DNA of 64,000 bases from Streptomyces naganishii JCM 4654. Lineage in GTDB: Bacteria; Actinomycetota; Actinomycetes; Streptomycetales; Streptomycetaceae. The notes below the pieces were generated by a model, which saw only the letters and a list, made by a program, of their open reading frames with translations, did not search any database and was not told the DNA's origin. A program made the translations under genes and the position numbers. Shown in pieces: positions 25,513 through 36,254 of the stretch; the first letter of the stretch is position 1; each line of letters opens with the position of its first letter. Location of the stretch: contig NZ_BMVF01000003.1 in the NCBI RefSeq assembly GCF_014650575.1, positions 248,001-312,000 of the forward strand. The letters are read 5' to 3'.

Positions 25513-26670
25513 ATGAACGACCGTATGACCACGCCCTGGGGCGAGCTCGGGCTGACGCGCTTCCCCGAGCACCCGCATGACCGGCTGCGGGCCTGGGACG
25601 CCTCCGACGAGTACCTCCTGCGGCACCTCGCCGAGCAGGGCACCGACCTGTCGGGGACCGTCGTGACCGTGGGGGACCGCTGGGGCGCCCAGGTCACGGC
25701 GCTCGCGACGCACCCCTCGGTGCGCGTCCCGGTGCAGATCACCGACTCCTACCTCGGTCAGGAGGCGACCCGTGCGAACCTCGCCCGGGCCGGCGTGGAG
25801 CCCGGGGAGGTGCGGCTGCTGACCACGCGGGACGCGCCGCCCGGCCGTATCGACGTGCTGCTGGTGCGGGTGCCCAAGAGCCTGGCGCTGCTCGAGGACC
25901 AGTTGCTGCGGCTCGCGCCCTCGGTGCACCAGGACACGGTCGTCGTCGGCGCCGGCATGGTGAAGGAGATCCACACCTCCACGCTGGCGCTGTTCGAGCG
26001 CCTCCTCGGTCCGACCCGGACCTCGCAGGCCGTGCGCAAGGCCCGGCTGATCTTCTGCACGCCGGACCCGTCCCTGGAGCGGGCCGCGAACCCGTGGCCG
26101 TACACCTACACGCTGCCCGAAGGCGTCGGCGCCGTGTCCGGGCGGACGGTCGTCAACCACGCCGGGGTCTTCTGCGCGGACCGGCTCGACATCGGCACCC
26201 GCTTCTTCCTCGGGCACCTCCCGGACGGCCGCGACGCCCGCCGTGTGGTGGACCTGGGCTGCGGAAACGGCGTGGTGGGCACCGCGATGGCCCTCACCAG
26301 CCCCGGGGCCGAGGTGCTGTTCACCGACGAGTCGTTCCAGGCCGTGGCCTCGGCGGAGGCGACGTACAAGGCGAACGGCGCGCCCGGGCACGCCGAGTTC
26401 CGGGTCGGCGACGCGCTGGCCGGGGTGCCGGCCGGCAGTGTGGACCTGGTGCTCAACAACCCGCCCTTCCACTCCCACCAGGCCACGACGGACGCGACCG
26501 CGTGGCGGATGTTCACCGGGGCGCGGCGGGCGCTGCGCCCCGGCGGCGAGCTGTGGGTGGTCGGCAACCGTCACCTCGGCTACCACGTCAAGCTGCGACG
26601 GGTCTTCGGGAACAGCCAACTCGTCGCGGGTGACCCGAAGTTCGTGGTGCTGAAAGCCGTCCGGCGGTAG
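25513..26670 (+). CDS. RlmG/RsmC-type rRNA methyltransferase
   Basis: A 385-residue protein with two Rossmann-type domains. The N-terminal half (1-190) is the degenerate methyltransferase domain (GTVVTVGDRWGAQ), and the C-terminal half carries the SAM motif DLGCGNGVVGT near residue 250 and the catalytic NNPPFHS near 315. This NPPF plus two-domain design is that of RlmG (23S rRNA guanine-1835 N2-methyltransferase) and RsmC (16S G1207). The substrate base cannot be told from sequence alone. ATG 25513 lies 13 bases after the end of a GC-poor spacer; an internal ATG at 25525 (MTTPWGE) is possible. Confidence 0.85.
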   Translation: MNDRMTTPWGELGLTRFPEHPHDRLRAWDASDEYLLRHLAEQGTDLSGTVVTVGDRWGAQVTALATHPSVRVPVQITDSYLGQEATRANLARAGVEPGEVRLLTTRDAPPGRIDVLLVRVPKSLALLEDQLLRLAPSVHQDTVVVGAGMVKEIHTSTLALFERLLGPTRTSQAVRKARLIFCTPDPSLERAANPWPYTYTLPEGVGAVSGRTVVNHAGVFCADRLDIGTRFFLGHLPDGRDARRVVDLGCGNGVVGTAMALTSPGAEVLFTDESFQAVASAEATYKANGAPGHAEFRVGDALAGVPAGSVDLVLNNPPFHSHQATTDATAWRMFTGARRALRPGGELWVVGNRHLGYHVKLRRVFGNSQLVAGDPKFVVLKAVRR

Positions 26671-26682
26671 GGCGGGTCAAGC

Positions 26683-26698
26683 CGTGAGGGGCCTCACG
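26683..26698. terminator. Hairpin between convergent genes
   Basis: CGTGAGG-GG-CCTCACG forms a 7-base-pair hairpin in the gap between the methyltransferase and aldolase genes and includes the aldolase stop codon. It could end transcription from both sides; the stem is short. Confidence 0.45.
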
Positions 26699-27554
26699 TG
26701 CGGGGTGTGCCGATCACTCCGATGAGGCGTGCCGCCTCCCGCGCCATCGCCTCCCGGCCCACACCGAGGTACTTGCGGGAGTCGACGGCCTCGGGGTGGG
26801 CGGCCAGGAAGTCGCGGATCGCGCGGGTCATCGCCATGTTGAGGGCGGTGCCGACGTTGACCTTGGCGATGCCCCCGGCGACGGCAGCGGTGAGTTCGCC
26901 GTCCGGCACGCCGGACGAGCCGTGCAGGACGAGGGGGACGTCCAGCGCGCCGGCCAGCCGCTTGAGCAGATCGTGGTCGAGGGCGGCGGTGCGCTCGGTC
27001 ATGGCGTGGGTGTTGCCGATGGCGACCGCCAGGCCGTCCACCCCCGAGTCGGTGACGAAGGCGTGCGCCTCGCCGGGGTCGGTGCGGGCGCCGGGGGCGT
27101 GGGCGTCGAGCGGGGGCCGGCCGTCCTTGCCGCCGACCTCGCCCAGTTCGGCCTCGATCCACAGGCCCTGGGCGTGTGCCCACTCGGCGGCGGCCCGGGT
27201 GGCGGCGAGGTTCTCGGCGTACGGCAGCCGGGAGGCGTCGTACATGACGGAGCTGAAGCCCGCCTCCACGGCCTGCCGCAGCAGGTCGTCGCTCTGCACG
27301 TGGTCGAGGTGCAACGCGACGGGCACAGCGGCCCGTTCGGCCGCGGCGGCGGCGGCGCGGGCGAGCGGCAGGAGCCGTCCGTAGCGGAACTTGACCGCGT
27401 TCTCGCTGACTTGGAGCACGACGGGTGTGCCCGCCGCCTCGGCGCCGGCCACGACGGCCTCGACGTGCTCCAGCGTGATGATGTTGAAGGCGACGACGGC
27501 GGAGCGCGCGGCGGCGGCGCCGCCGACCAGCTCGCCGGTGGCTGCAAGCGGCAC
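26694..27554 (-). CDS. Class II ketose-bisphosphate aldolase
   Basis: A 286-residue zinc aldolase of the FbaA/GatY/KbaY family. Zinc and substrate residues are visible in VALHLDHVQSDD near residue 83 (His-Leu-Asp-His), EAELGEVGGKDG near 135, and VLHGSSGVPD near 210; AFNIITLEHVEAV leads the barrel. Members split fructose- or tagatose-1,6-bisphosphate into triose phosphates. The neighbouring SIS isomerase and DeoR regulator point to amino-sugar or galactitol-type breakdown (tagatose-bisphosphate), not central glycolysis, but this is inference. A sugar-phosphate kinase expected in that route is not present in the cluster. ATG 27554 is 96 bases after the SIS gene in the same direction. Confidence 0.88.
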   Translation of the reverse strand: MPLAATGELVGGAAAARSAVVAFNIITLEHVEAVVAGAEAAGTPVVLQVSENAVKFRYGRLLPLARAAAAAAERAAVPVALHLDHVQSDDLLRQAVEAGFSSVMYDASRLPYAENLAATRAAAEWAHAQGLWIEAELGEVGGKDGRPPLDAHAPGARTDPGEAHAFVTDSGVDGLAVAIGNTHAMTERTAALDHDLLKRLAGALDVPLVLHGSSGVPDGELTAAVAGGIAKVNVGTALNMAMTRAIRDFLAAHPEAVDSRKYLGVGREAMAREAARLIGVIGTPRT

Positions 27555-27650
27555 GGCCTGTCCTTTCGTGGGCTGCCTGCGGGAGAGGGCGACGGGTGGC
27601 CGCCGGAGGACGACGGGCGTGCTTTCCTGACTGGCTTTCCTGAATGGCCG

Positions 27651-28532
27651 TCAGGGCGTGAGGATCACCGAGCGGGTGAGGTGGCGCGGCCGGTCCGGGT
27701 CGAGGCCGCCGGCCGCCGCGACGGCGACGGCGAGCCGCTGGGCGCGCACCAGTTCGGCGAGCGGGTCGAGGCCGCCCTCGATCCACAGTGCGCCGGTGGC
27801 GCGCACCTGCCCGGCGAGTCCTTCCGGCGCGCTGCCGAGCATCCAGGTGGCCGTGCCGCGGGTGGTGACGCTGATGGGCCCGTGCCGGTACTCCATCGCC
27901 GGGTAGGCCTCGGTCCACGACAGCGAGGCCTCGCGCATCTTCAGCGCGGCCTCGTTGGCGAGTCCCACGGTCCAGCCGCGTCCGAGGAAGGTGAACTGGG
28001 TGCAGTCGGCCAGCCCTTGGGGCAGCGGTTCGGACAGCGCGGTGCCGGCGTCGGCGACGACGGTGTCGGTGTGCAGGCCGAGGTGGGCGCGCAGCAGGGT
28101 GAGCGCGGTGGTGGCGAACCTCGTCTGGACCACGGAGCGTTCGTCGGCGTAGTCGAGGACGACGAGGTCGTCGGCGGCGTCGACGACGGGGGTGTGCGGG
28201 TCCGCCGTGACGGCCGTGGTGCGGGTGCCCGGCCTCGACTTGCCCAGGAGTTCCAGGACTTCGGTGGTGGTTCCGGAGCGGGTGAGGGCGACGACCCGGT
28301 CGTAGGAGCGGCCGTGGGGGAACTCCGAGGCGGCGAAGGCGTCGGTCTCGCCCTGTCCCGCGCCCTCGCGCAGGGCGGCCGCCGCCTGTGCCATGAAGTA
28401 CGAGGTGCCGCAGCCGACGATCGCGACCCGCTCCCCCGGTGCCGGCAGCGCCGGGCGGTGTCCGGCGGCCTCGGCCGCCGCGCGGGTCCAGCACTCGGGC
28501 TGGCTCGTCAGTTCGTCCTCCACATACGTCAT
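27651..28532 (-). CDS. SIS-domain sugar isomerase (AgaS/GlmS-like)
   Basis: A 293-residue protein with two SIS domains. The first has VAIVGCGTSYFMAQAAAA (about residues 37-54) and the phosphosugar loop ALTRSGTTTEVLELL; the second has LGRGWTVGLANEAALKMREA near 170 with EAYPAMEYRHGP. The layout matches AgaS-like or FrlB-like aldose-ketose deaminase/isomerases, which lack the glutaminase domain of GlmS. It probably deaminates or isomerises an amino-sugar phosphate feeding the aldolase downstream. ATG 28532 is the first start after the promoter. Divergent from its likely repressor at 28656. Confidence 0.88.
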   Translation of the reverse strand: MTYVEDELTSQPECWTRAAAEAAGHRPALPAPGERVAIVGCGTSYFMAQAAAALREGAGQGETDAFAASEFPHGRSYDRVVALTRSGTTTEVLELLGKSRPGTRTTAVTADPHTPVVDAADDLVVLDYADERSVVQTRFATTALTLLRAHLGLHTDTVVADAGTALSEPLPQGLADCTQFTFLGRGWTVGLANEAALKMREASLSWTEAYPAMEYRHGPISVTTRGTATWMLGSAPEGLAGQVRATGALWIEGGLDPLAELVRAQRLAVAVAAAGGLDPDRPRHLTRSVILTP

Positions 28533-28548
28533 GACACACCCTCCGCTG

Positions 28549-28591
28549 TGATTGTTCCTGCAAGATAGCGCCGACTTTCGAGCACAATCAA
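28549..28591 (-). promoter_or_regulatory. Promoter with TGATTGT inverted repeats (DeoR operator)
   Basis: TGATTGT at 28549-28555 and ACAATCA at 28584-28590 are inverted copies separated by 28 bases. On the minus strand TTGATT (28591-28586), an 18-base spacer and TATCTT (28567-28562) form a good sigma-70 type promoter for the SIS gene, and the right repeat overlaps its -35. DeoR-family repressors commonly bind such repeated AT-rich half-sites. Confidence 0.65.
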
Positions 28592-28655
28592 GCACTACGG
28601 ACCAGGTATGTCGGGTGCGTTAGGGTCACGGAGGACCGTGGATCGGAGGGTGCGG

Positions 28656-29435
28656 ATGTCGCGGGACGCCCGCTGGAAGTCGCTGCTGGAGCTGCTCGTC
28701 GAGCGCGGGCGCCTGGAGGTCGAGGAGGCGGCGGCCGAGCTGGGCGTGTCGGCCGCGACCATCCGGCGCGACTTCGACCAGCTCGCCGAACAGCAGATGC
28801 TGGTGCGCACCCGGGGCGGCGCGGTCGTGCACGGCGTCTCCTACGAACTCCCCCTGCGCTACAAGACCGCCCGCCGCGCCTCGGAGAAGCAGCGGATCGC
28901 CAAGGCGGTCGCGGATCTCGTCGCGCCCGGTGAGGCGGTGGGCCTGACCGGCGGCACGACGACCACCGAGGTGGCCCGCGCGCTCGCGGTGCGCGGCGAT
29001 CTCGCCACCGGCTCGCCCGCCCTGACCGTGGTGACCAACGCCCTCAACATCGCGGGGGAGCTCGCCGTACGGCCCCAGTTCAAGATCGTGGTGACGGGCG
29101 GGGTGGCGCGTCCGCAGTCGTACGAGCTGATCGGACCGCTGGCGGACGGCGTACTCGGTCAGATCACCATCGACGTTGCCGTGCTCGGGGTGGTCGGCTT
29201 CGACGTCGCCCACGGCGCGGCGGCGAACGACGAGGCGGAGGCCGCCGTCAACCGGCTGCTGTGCGAGCGCGCCGCGCGCGTGGTCGTGGCCGCCGACTCC
29301 AGCAAGCTGGGCCGGCGCGCCTTCGCCCGGATCTGCCCGGCCGCCTCGGTGGACACGCTGGTCACGGACACCGCGGCGGAGCCGGAGACGGTGCGGCGGT
29401 TCGAGGAGGCGGGCATCCGGGTCGTCACGGCGTGA
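28656..29435 (+). CDS. DeoR/AgaR family sugar-phosphate regulator
   Basis: A 259-residue repressor. The winged helix is at residues 6-58 (WKSLLELLVERGRLEVEEA, then VSAATIRRDFDQLAEQQML with VRTRGGAV); the phosphosugar sensor has GLTGGTTTTEVARAL near 90, VVTNALNIA, VVTGGVARPQSYELIGP and AADSSKLG near 218. ATG 28656 is preceded at proper distance by GGAGGG; GTG 28638 and GTG 28650 are possible. It lies divergent from the SIS gene and probably represses SIS and aldolase, and itself, through the TGATTGT repeats in the shared gap. Confidence 0.92.
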   Translation: MSRDARWKSLLELLVERGRLEVEEAAAELGVSAATIRRDFDQLAEQQMLVRTRGGAVVHGVSYELPLRYKTARRASEKQRIAKAVADLVAPGEAVGLTGGTTTTEVARALAVRGDLATGSPALTVVTNALNIAGELAVRPQFKIVVTGGVARPQSYELIGPLADGVLGQITIDVAVLGVVGFDVAHGAAANDEAEAAVNRLLCERAARVVVAADSSKLGRRAFARICPAASVDTLVTDTAAEPETVRRFEEAGIRVVTA

Positions 29436-29524
29436 GGGACTCCGGCCCCACAGCGTGAGGGAGCCCGCGGGCGGGGTGCGTGCGGGGACGGGGGCGTGCG
29501 TGGGCGAGGGGGGCGTACGCGGGC

Positions 29525-29908
29525 TCAGGTGCGCAGGAAGCCCACGCCCCGGCCGTCGTTGCAGCCGGTGGCGGCGGTGCCGTTCCCCGTCGGCGCGTTC
29601 TGGTGGGCCTGGAGCGCGACGCTCACCAGGGTCATGAGCAGATCGACGTCCGCCGAGGCGTCGAGGCGGACGGTCACCCACTGCGAGCCGGGCACGACCC
29701 GGACCGCCGCGGCGAACCGCCTGAGGTCGCCCGCCAGCCGCCGGATGGCCCGGTCGGTGAGGTGGAGGTCGACGTCCCGGTCGGAGTGGAAGTGCGCGAT
29801 CTCGCCATGCCGGGAGGTGAGCGCCTGCCCGGTGCCGCAACTCGGCTCCGCCTCCATCAGGTCTGGCCAGGTGGCCAGTTGGGCCAGGGCACGCGCCGCG
29901 AGCGTCAT
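29525..29908 (-). CDS. Luciferase-domain protein (DUF5519 type)
   Basis: A 127-residue protein with the so-called luciferase-like domain, named after a region of fungal/dinoflagellate proteins and of unknown activity in bacteria. The conserved core is EIAHFHSDRDVDLHLTD (His-Phe-His and Asp-Leu-His, about residues 36-52), GSQWVTVRLD near 75 and MTLVSVALQAHQ near 95. The invariant histidines suggest metal or ligand binding. The N-terminal proline-rich extension common in this family is missing. It stands alone between the DeoR gene (convergent) and the NPLRR protein gene (divergent). Confidence 0.8.
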   Translation of the reverse strand: MTLAARALAQLATWPDLMEAEPSCGTGQALTSRHGEIAHFHSDRDVDLHLTDRAIRRLAGDLRRFAAAVRVVPGSQWVTVRLDASADVDLLMTLVSVALQAHQNAPTGNGTAATGCNDGRGVGFLRT

Positions 29909-30130
29909 GGTTCCATCATGGCGCGCTCACCACGGGGCAACCGGCGCGTGAGCAAGCCTTAACCAATCCGTGTCCAAAACCCGCCGCCCGGCCGCCCTCG
30001 TCCTGATGATCCTCGCCGCCGCCGGGAACCGTCGCCGAGCCTGTTCCACCGTCGCTCCAGGTTCTCCGAGGAGCCTTTGATCCGTTCTGGGCGCACACTG
30101 GCTTTGATGGCCATCGGTGCTCACGAGGGG

Positions 30131-30712
30131 GTGTCGAAGGTGACACGTCGTGCGGGAGTGTGGCTGTGGCGATGGCGGCGCAATCCGCTGAGGCGGACCA
30201 GTGACGTCGTGGAGGCGTGGATCCTGCTCGTCGCCTGGGTCCTCGCCGTGTCGGGCGGTCTGGTCGCCGGGCTGCTGACGGCGGGCGCGATGCAGCAGAG
30301 CGCCGACCGGGTGCGTGCGCAGAGCCGTCCGGTGGCGGCGGTGCTCACCCAGGAGGCGACCCACGGCGCCGCCCGGCCGACGAGCAGTTCCCTGGTCTGG
30401 GGGACGGTGCGCTGGACCGAGCCGGACGGCTCCGCGCACACCGACCGGGCCAGAGTTCCGGCCACCGCGCGGCCCGGCACCTCCGTCACGGTGTGGACGA
30501 ACGGCCACGGCGCTCTGACCTCCCCGCCCGCCTCCGCCGCGGACACCGCGTTCCAGTCGGTGCTCGGCGGTCTGTGGGCCGGTACGGCAGCGGCCGGACT
30601 GGTGGTGGGCGGCTCCAAGCTGGTGCGGGCGCGGCTGGACCACCGCCGCTTCGAGCAGTGGGCCGACGAATGGGCCCGCGTGGACACGCGGTGGGGGCGC
30701 AAGACGGGCTGA
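30131..30712 (+). CDS. Two-helix membrane protein, NPLRR family (copy 2)
   Basis: A protein of about 193 residues with the same layout as the one at 8233-8847: basic lead VWLWRWRRNPLRR, then TSDVVEAW, a membrane helix (about 28-52), an external domain with paired tryptophans (WGTVRWTEPDG, VTVWTNGHG), a second helix near 150-170 and a basic tail. The two share the lead and both helices but differ in the external domain. The start is uncertain: GTG 30131, GTG 30140, ATG 30107, and TTG 30077 with GAGGAG close upstream are all in frame. Function unknown. The decayed P450 tail follows 28 bases later. Confidence 0.7.
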   Translation: MSKVTRRAGVWLWRWRRNPLRRTSDVVEAWILLVAWVLAVSGGLVAGLLTAGAMQQSADRVRAQSRPVAAVLTQEATHGAARPTSSSLVWGTVRWTEPDGSAHTDRARVPATARPGTSVTVWTNGHGALTSPPASAADTAFQSVLGGLWAGTAAAGLVVGGSKLVRARLDHRRFEQWADEWARVDTRWGRKTG

Positions 30713-30740
30713 GCGGTCCCCGCAAGTCACCGGATCCGGC

Positions 30741-30989
30741 GCGCTTTTCACGAGCTGGAACCCCTACGACTTCGACGTCACCCGGCGGAACAACGACCAC
30801 GTCACCTTCGGCAAGGGCAGCCCTCACCTGTGCCTGGGCGACCTCCTCGCCCGCACCGGGATCCGGATCATGTCCGAGGAGCTGATCCCGCGCCTGGCCG
30901 GCATCCGCCTCGCCGGCGACGTGCCCCGGGTGCGGTGCGACTTCGTCAACGGCATCAAGCGGCTGCCGGTGGAGGTCACGCTCGCGTGA
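30741..30989 (+). pseudogene. Cytochrome P450, C-terminal remnant
   Basis: An 82-codon open stretch ending at TGA 30987 encodes the last part of a P450: PYDFDVTRR, the heme loop FGKGSPHLCLG with the cysteine ligand, the L-helix LARTGIRIMSEELIPRL and the closing FVNGIKRLPVEVTLA. About 320 residues that should precede it are missing; directly upstream is the end of the NPLRR gene. There is no ribosome site or start codon at the front. It reads as the leftover of a deletion rather than a functional protein. The heme loop shows near-consensus spacing, so the decay may be recent. Confidence 0.85.
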
Positions 30990-31017
30990 CGGAAGCCCGG
31001 CGCTCCCCTGACCGCCC

Positions 31018-31046
31018 TTGCCCCGGAGCGACGGGCCTCCTAGCCT
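31018..31046 (+). promoter_or_regulatory. Promoter for leaderless MFS gene
   Basis: TTGCCC (31018-31023), a 17-base spacer and TAGCCT (31041-31046) precede GTG 31053 by six bases. The spacing predicts a transcript that begins at or just before the start codon. No ribosome site lies in front of the GTG, which agrees. Confidence 0.55.
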
Positions 31047-31052
31047 GCATTT

Positions 31053-32324
31053 GTGCCGCTAATGAACAAAGTCCGTTCGCACAGTGCCGTGCCGGACCAC
31101 ACCCTCACCCGTCTCCGAATAGCCCTGACCACCTTCTTCGCCCTGGACGGCTTCGTCTTCGCCGGCTGGGTCGTGCGCATCCCCGCCATCAAGCACCAGA
31201 CCAACGCCTCCGCGGGCGCCCTGGGCATGGCCCTGCTCGGGGTCTCCGCGGGCGCGGTGATCACGATGACACTGACCGGGCGCCTGTGCCGCCGGTACGG
31301 CAGCCATCCCGTCACCGTCGTCTGCGCGGTCCTGCTGTCCCTCAGCGTCGCGCTGCCCCCGCTCACCCACTCCGTGTGGACCCTGGGCGCCGTACTGCTG
31401 GTGTTCGGCGCCGCGTACGGGGGCATCAACGTCGCCTTCAACAGCGCGGCCGTCGACCTGGTGGCCGGGCTGCGGCGACCGGTGATGCCGACCTTCCACG
31501 CCGCCTTCAGCCTGGGCGGCATGACAGGGGCGGGCCTCGGCGCGATCGTCGCGGGACATGTGTCCCCCGCACAGCATCTGCTGGGCCTCACCGTGATCGG
31601 CCTCGCCGTCACGGCGGTCGCGGGCCGCACGCTGCTGCGCGTCCAGCCACCGGGCCCGGTACAGGCCGCGCGCCCCGCTGAGGGTTCGGGCGCGGTGGAC
31701 GGGCCGGGCCCGGCGGAAGGGGCCGGCCCGGTGGGCCGCGAACGCGCCGGCGGCTCCGCCGTGCGCCGCGCGGGGGGCCGGACGCGGGGGGTCGTACTCG
31801 TGCTGGGGCTCGTCGCCCTGTGCACGGCGTACGGCGAGGGGGCCATGGCCGACTGGGGCGCGTTGCATTTCGAGCAGGACCTGGGGGCCTCGCCGGGCGC
31901 CGCCGCGGTCGGCTACTCGTGCTTCGCGCTGGCGATGACGGTAGGGCGGCTGAGCGGTACCGCCCTGCTGGAACGGCTGGGCCGCACCCGTACGGTCGTG
32001 GCGGGCGGCGCCACCGCGGCGGCGGGCATGCTGCTCGGCGCGCTCGCGCCCTCGGTGTGGGCCGCGCTGCTCGGCTTCGCCGTCACCGGCCTGGGGCTGG
32101 CCAACCTCTTCCCGGTGGCCGTCGAACGTGCCGGCGCCCTCGCGGGCCCGAGCGGCGTCGCGACGGCCTCCACTCTCGGCTACGGCGGCATGCTCCTCGG
32201 ACCCCCGGCGATCGGCTTCATGGCCGACTGCTTCTCCCTGCCGACCGCACTCACCAGCGTCGCCGCACTGGCGGCCGTCGCCGCCACGATCGGCTTCGTG
32301 ACCCGGCGGGCGCTGCACGACTGA
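31053..32324 (+). CDS. MFS transporter
   Basis: A 423-residue protein with 12 hydrophobic segments in two sets of six, joined by a long Pro/Gly/Ala-rich cytoplasmic loop (about residues 200-248). The first half shows DGFVFAGWVVRIPAIK and the MFS motif-A-like loop GRLCRRYGSHPV between helices 2 and 3; helix 5 has FHAAFSLGGMTGAGLGA. The pattern matches the YfkF/FucP-related branch often called MFS transporter in Streptomyces; substrate unknown. GTG 31053 appears to be the first base of a leaderless message; ATG 31062 is an alternative. No regulator is adjacent. Confidence 0.85.
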   Translation: MPLMNKVRSHSAVPDHTLTRLRIALTTFFALDGFVFAGWVVRIPAIKHQTNASAGALGMALLGVSAGAVITMTLTGRLCRRYGSHPVTVVCAVLLSLSVALPPLTHSVWTLGAVLLVFGAAYGGINVAFNSAAVDLVAGLRRPVMPTFHAAFSLGGMTGAGLGAIVAGHVSPAQHLLGLTVIGLAVTAVAGRTLLRVQPPGPVQAARPAEGSGAVDGPGPAEGAGPVGRERAGGSAVRRAGGRTRGVVLVLGLVALCTAYGEGAMADWGALHFEQDLGASPGAAAVGYSCFALAMTVGRLSGTALLERLGRTRTVVAGGATAAAGMLLGALAPSVWAALLGFAVTGLGLANLFPVAVERAGALAGPSGVATASTLGYGGMLLGPPAIGFMADCFSLPTALTSVAALAAVAATIGFVTRRALHD

Positions 32325-32823
32325 GCCGGCACGCACCCCACGCGGCCGACGCCGAACGCGCCGGACGCGGGACGCCACGGGCGCCGCAGGCCTGACTCCC
32401 GCCCCCCCGACGCGGACCGCGCGCGTCCGCCACGGGACCCGCCCGCACGACCGACGAGGGACCCGCCCGCACGACCGACGCGGGACCCGCCACACGGCCG
32501 GCACGGGTCACGCGCGCGACCGACGGGGGACGCGCGCTGCGGCCAACCCGAGAACCCACCGCACGACCGACCCGGTTCCCCGCGCGGCCGAGCCCGCGGT
32601 GCCAGCGCCGAGTTTCGGCGGACCGGCGGTGCCGCACGTCGGGGCCGCCCGCCGCGGCGGCCCCGCCGTCCTCGTCACCCCGCCCGCCGCCTCGGCCGTA
32701 CGGCTCCGCCGGCGCTCCCGGTCACATCGGCCCGACCGGCTTGGCCGCGCCCGCCGCCCGTGCCCGTCCGGCGCGCGCCGAACTCGTCGCCCCGCCGGCC
32801 TCGTCCGCCCCGCCGCGGGACGG
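32325..32823. other. 499-base gap with degenerate tandem repeats
   Basis: Between the convergent MFS and Clp ATPase genes. A 24-base unit beginning GGGACCCGCCCGCACGACC is present at 32434 and 32458 and in decayed form to about 32530; the remainder is CGCC/GGCC-rich sequence. No family-level coding signal or clear terminator. Confidence 0.5.
32434..32505. repeat. 24-base tandem repeat, about three units
   Basis: Two nearly identical 24-base units (32434 and 32458; they differ in the last base) and a third decayed one. The core is CGCCCGCACGACCGACG. Confidence 0.65.
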
Positions 32824-35337
<2,514 letters not shown>

Positions 35338-35487
35338 GATCGCCGTCCGGGACACTGGGAAATGAGTCCCTTCCACCCCAACCCACCGAATGGCCCACCG
35401 CAACGCGGCATACGCCGACCCGGGTGGCGGCGCCTTCGCCGGGACCCTCTTGCCCGGGGGCGGGGCACGTGGGGCACACTCCCCCGC

Positions 35488-36231
35488 ATGGACACCGAGG
35501 AGCTCCTGCGCGTACTGGACCAGGAGGGCCGCCTGCTGGCCGCGGCCGCCGAGGAGGCGGGCACGGGGGCCGGGGTGCCGCCCTGCCCCGGCTGGCGGGT
35601 GCGGGACCTGCTGCGGCACACGGGCGCCGTGCACGAATGGGCCGCCGCCTTCGTCGCCGGCGCGCGAACGGCGCCGCGCCCCATCGCGGACGGGCCGGAC
35701 CTCGACAGCGCCGAGCTGGTGGACTGGTACCGCGAGAGCCACCGAAGGCTCGTCGAGACGCTGGCGAAGGCGCCCTCGGACGTCGAGTGCTGGACGTTCC
35801 ACCCGGCGCCCTCGGCCGACCCCTCGCCGCTGGCGTTCTGGACCCGCCGCCAGGCGCACGAGACGGCGGTCCACCGCTTCGACGCCGAGTCGGCGCGCGG
35901 CGGCGCCCCGTCCGCGATCGGCACCGACTTCGCCGTGGACGGCGTGGACGAGTTGCTGCGCGGCTTCCACGCCCGCTCCCGCAGCCGTGTACGCAGCCCC
36001 GAGCCGAGGGTGCTGCGGGTGCGCGCCACGGACGCCGACGCGGTGTGGACGGTACGCCTGTCGGACGCGCCGCCGGTCACCGTTCGGGACGCCTCGGGGC
36101 CGGCGGACGCCGAACTCGCCGGTCCTGCCGACCAGTTGTACCTGTCCCTGTGGAACCGGCGCCCGGTGCCGGAGGTGACCGGAGACCCCGCGCTCGCCGA
36201 ACTGTGGCGGCGGACCTCGGCGATCACCTGA
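35488..36231 (+). CDS. Maleylpyruvate isomerase-family mycothiol-dependent protein
   Basis: A 247-residue protein with the MDMPI N-terminal four-helix domain (about 1-150) and the MDMPI C-terminal domain (about 155-247). The metal-binding residues typical of the DinB-like fold are seen in LLRHTGAVHEWAAAF near 48 and TRRQAHETAVHRFDAE near 134 (H..E..H..D spacing); CPGWRVRDLL is also characteristic. Members use mycothiol, the actinobacterial thiol, for isomerisation or thiol transfer; the substrate is unknown. The gene is divergent from the Clp ATPase gene, and its ATG at 35488 begins MDTEELLRVL. Confidence 0.85.
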   Translation: MDTEELLRVLDQEGRLLAAAAEEAGTGAGVPPCPGWRVRDLLRHTGAVHEWAAAFVAGARTAPRPIADGPDLDSAELVDWYRESHRRLVETLAKAPSDVECWTFHPAPSADPSPLAFWTRRQAHETAVHRFDAESARGGAPSAIGTDFAVDGVDELLRGFHARSRSRVRSPEPRVLRVRATDADAVWTVRLSDAPPVTVRDASGPADAELAGPADQLYLSLWNRRPVPEVTGDPALAELWRRTSAIT

Positions 36232-36254
36232 CCACGGACGGGACCGGCGCGCGG

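Noticed and set aside
35338..35487. HspR (HAIR) or ClgR site in front of the Clp ATPase gene
   Set aside because: Neither CTTGAGT/ACTCAAG nor the GTTCGC-type box is present; only a weak GGGAC/GTCCC pair is seen.
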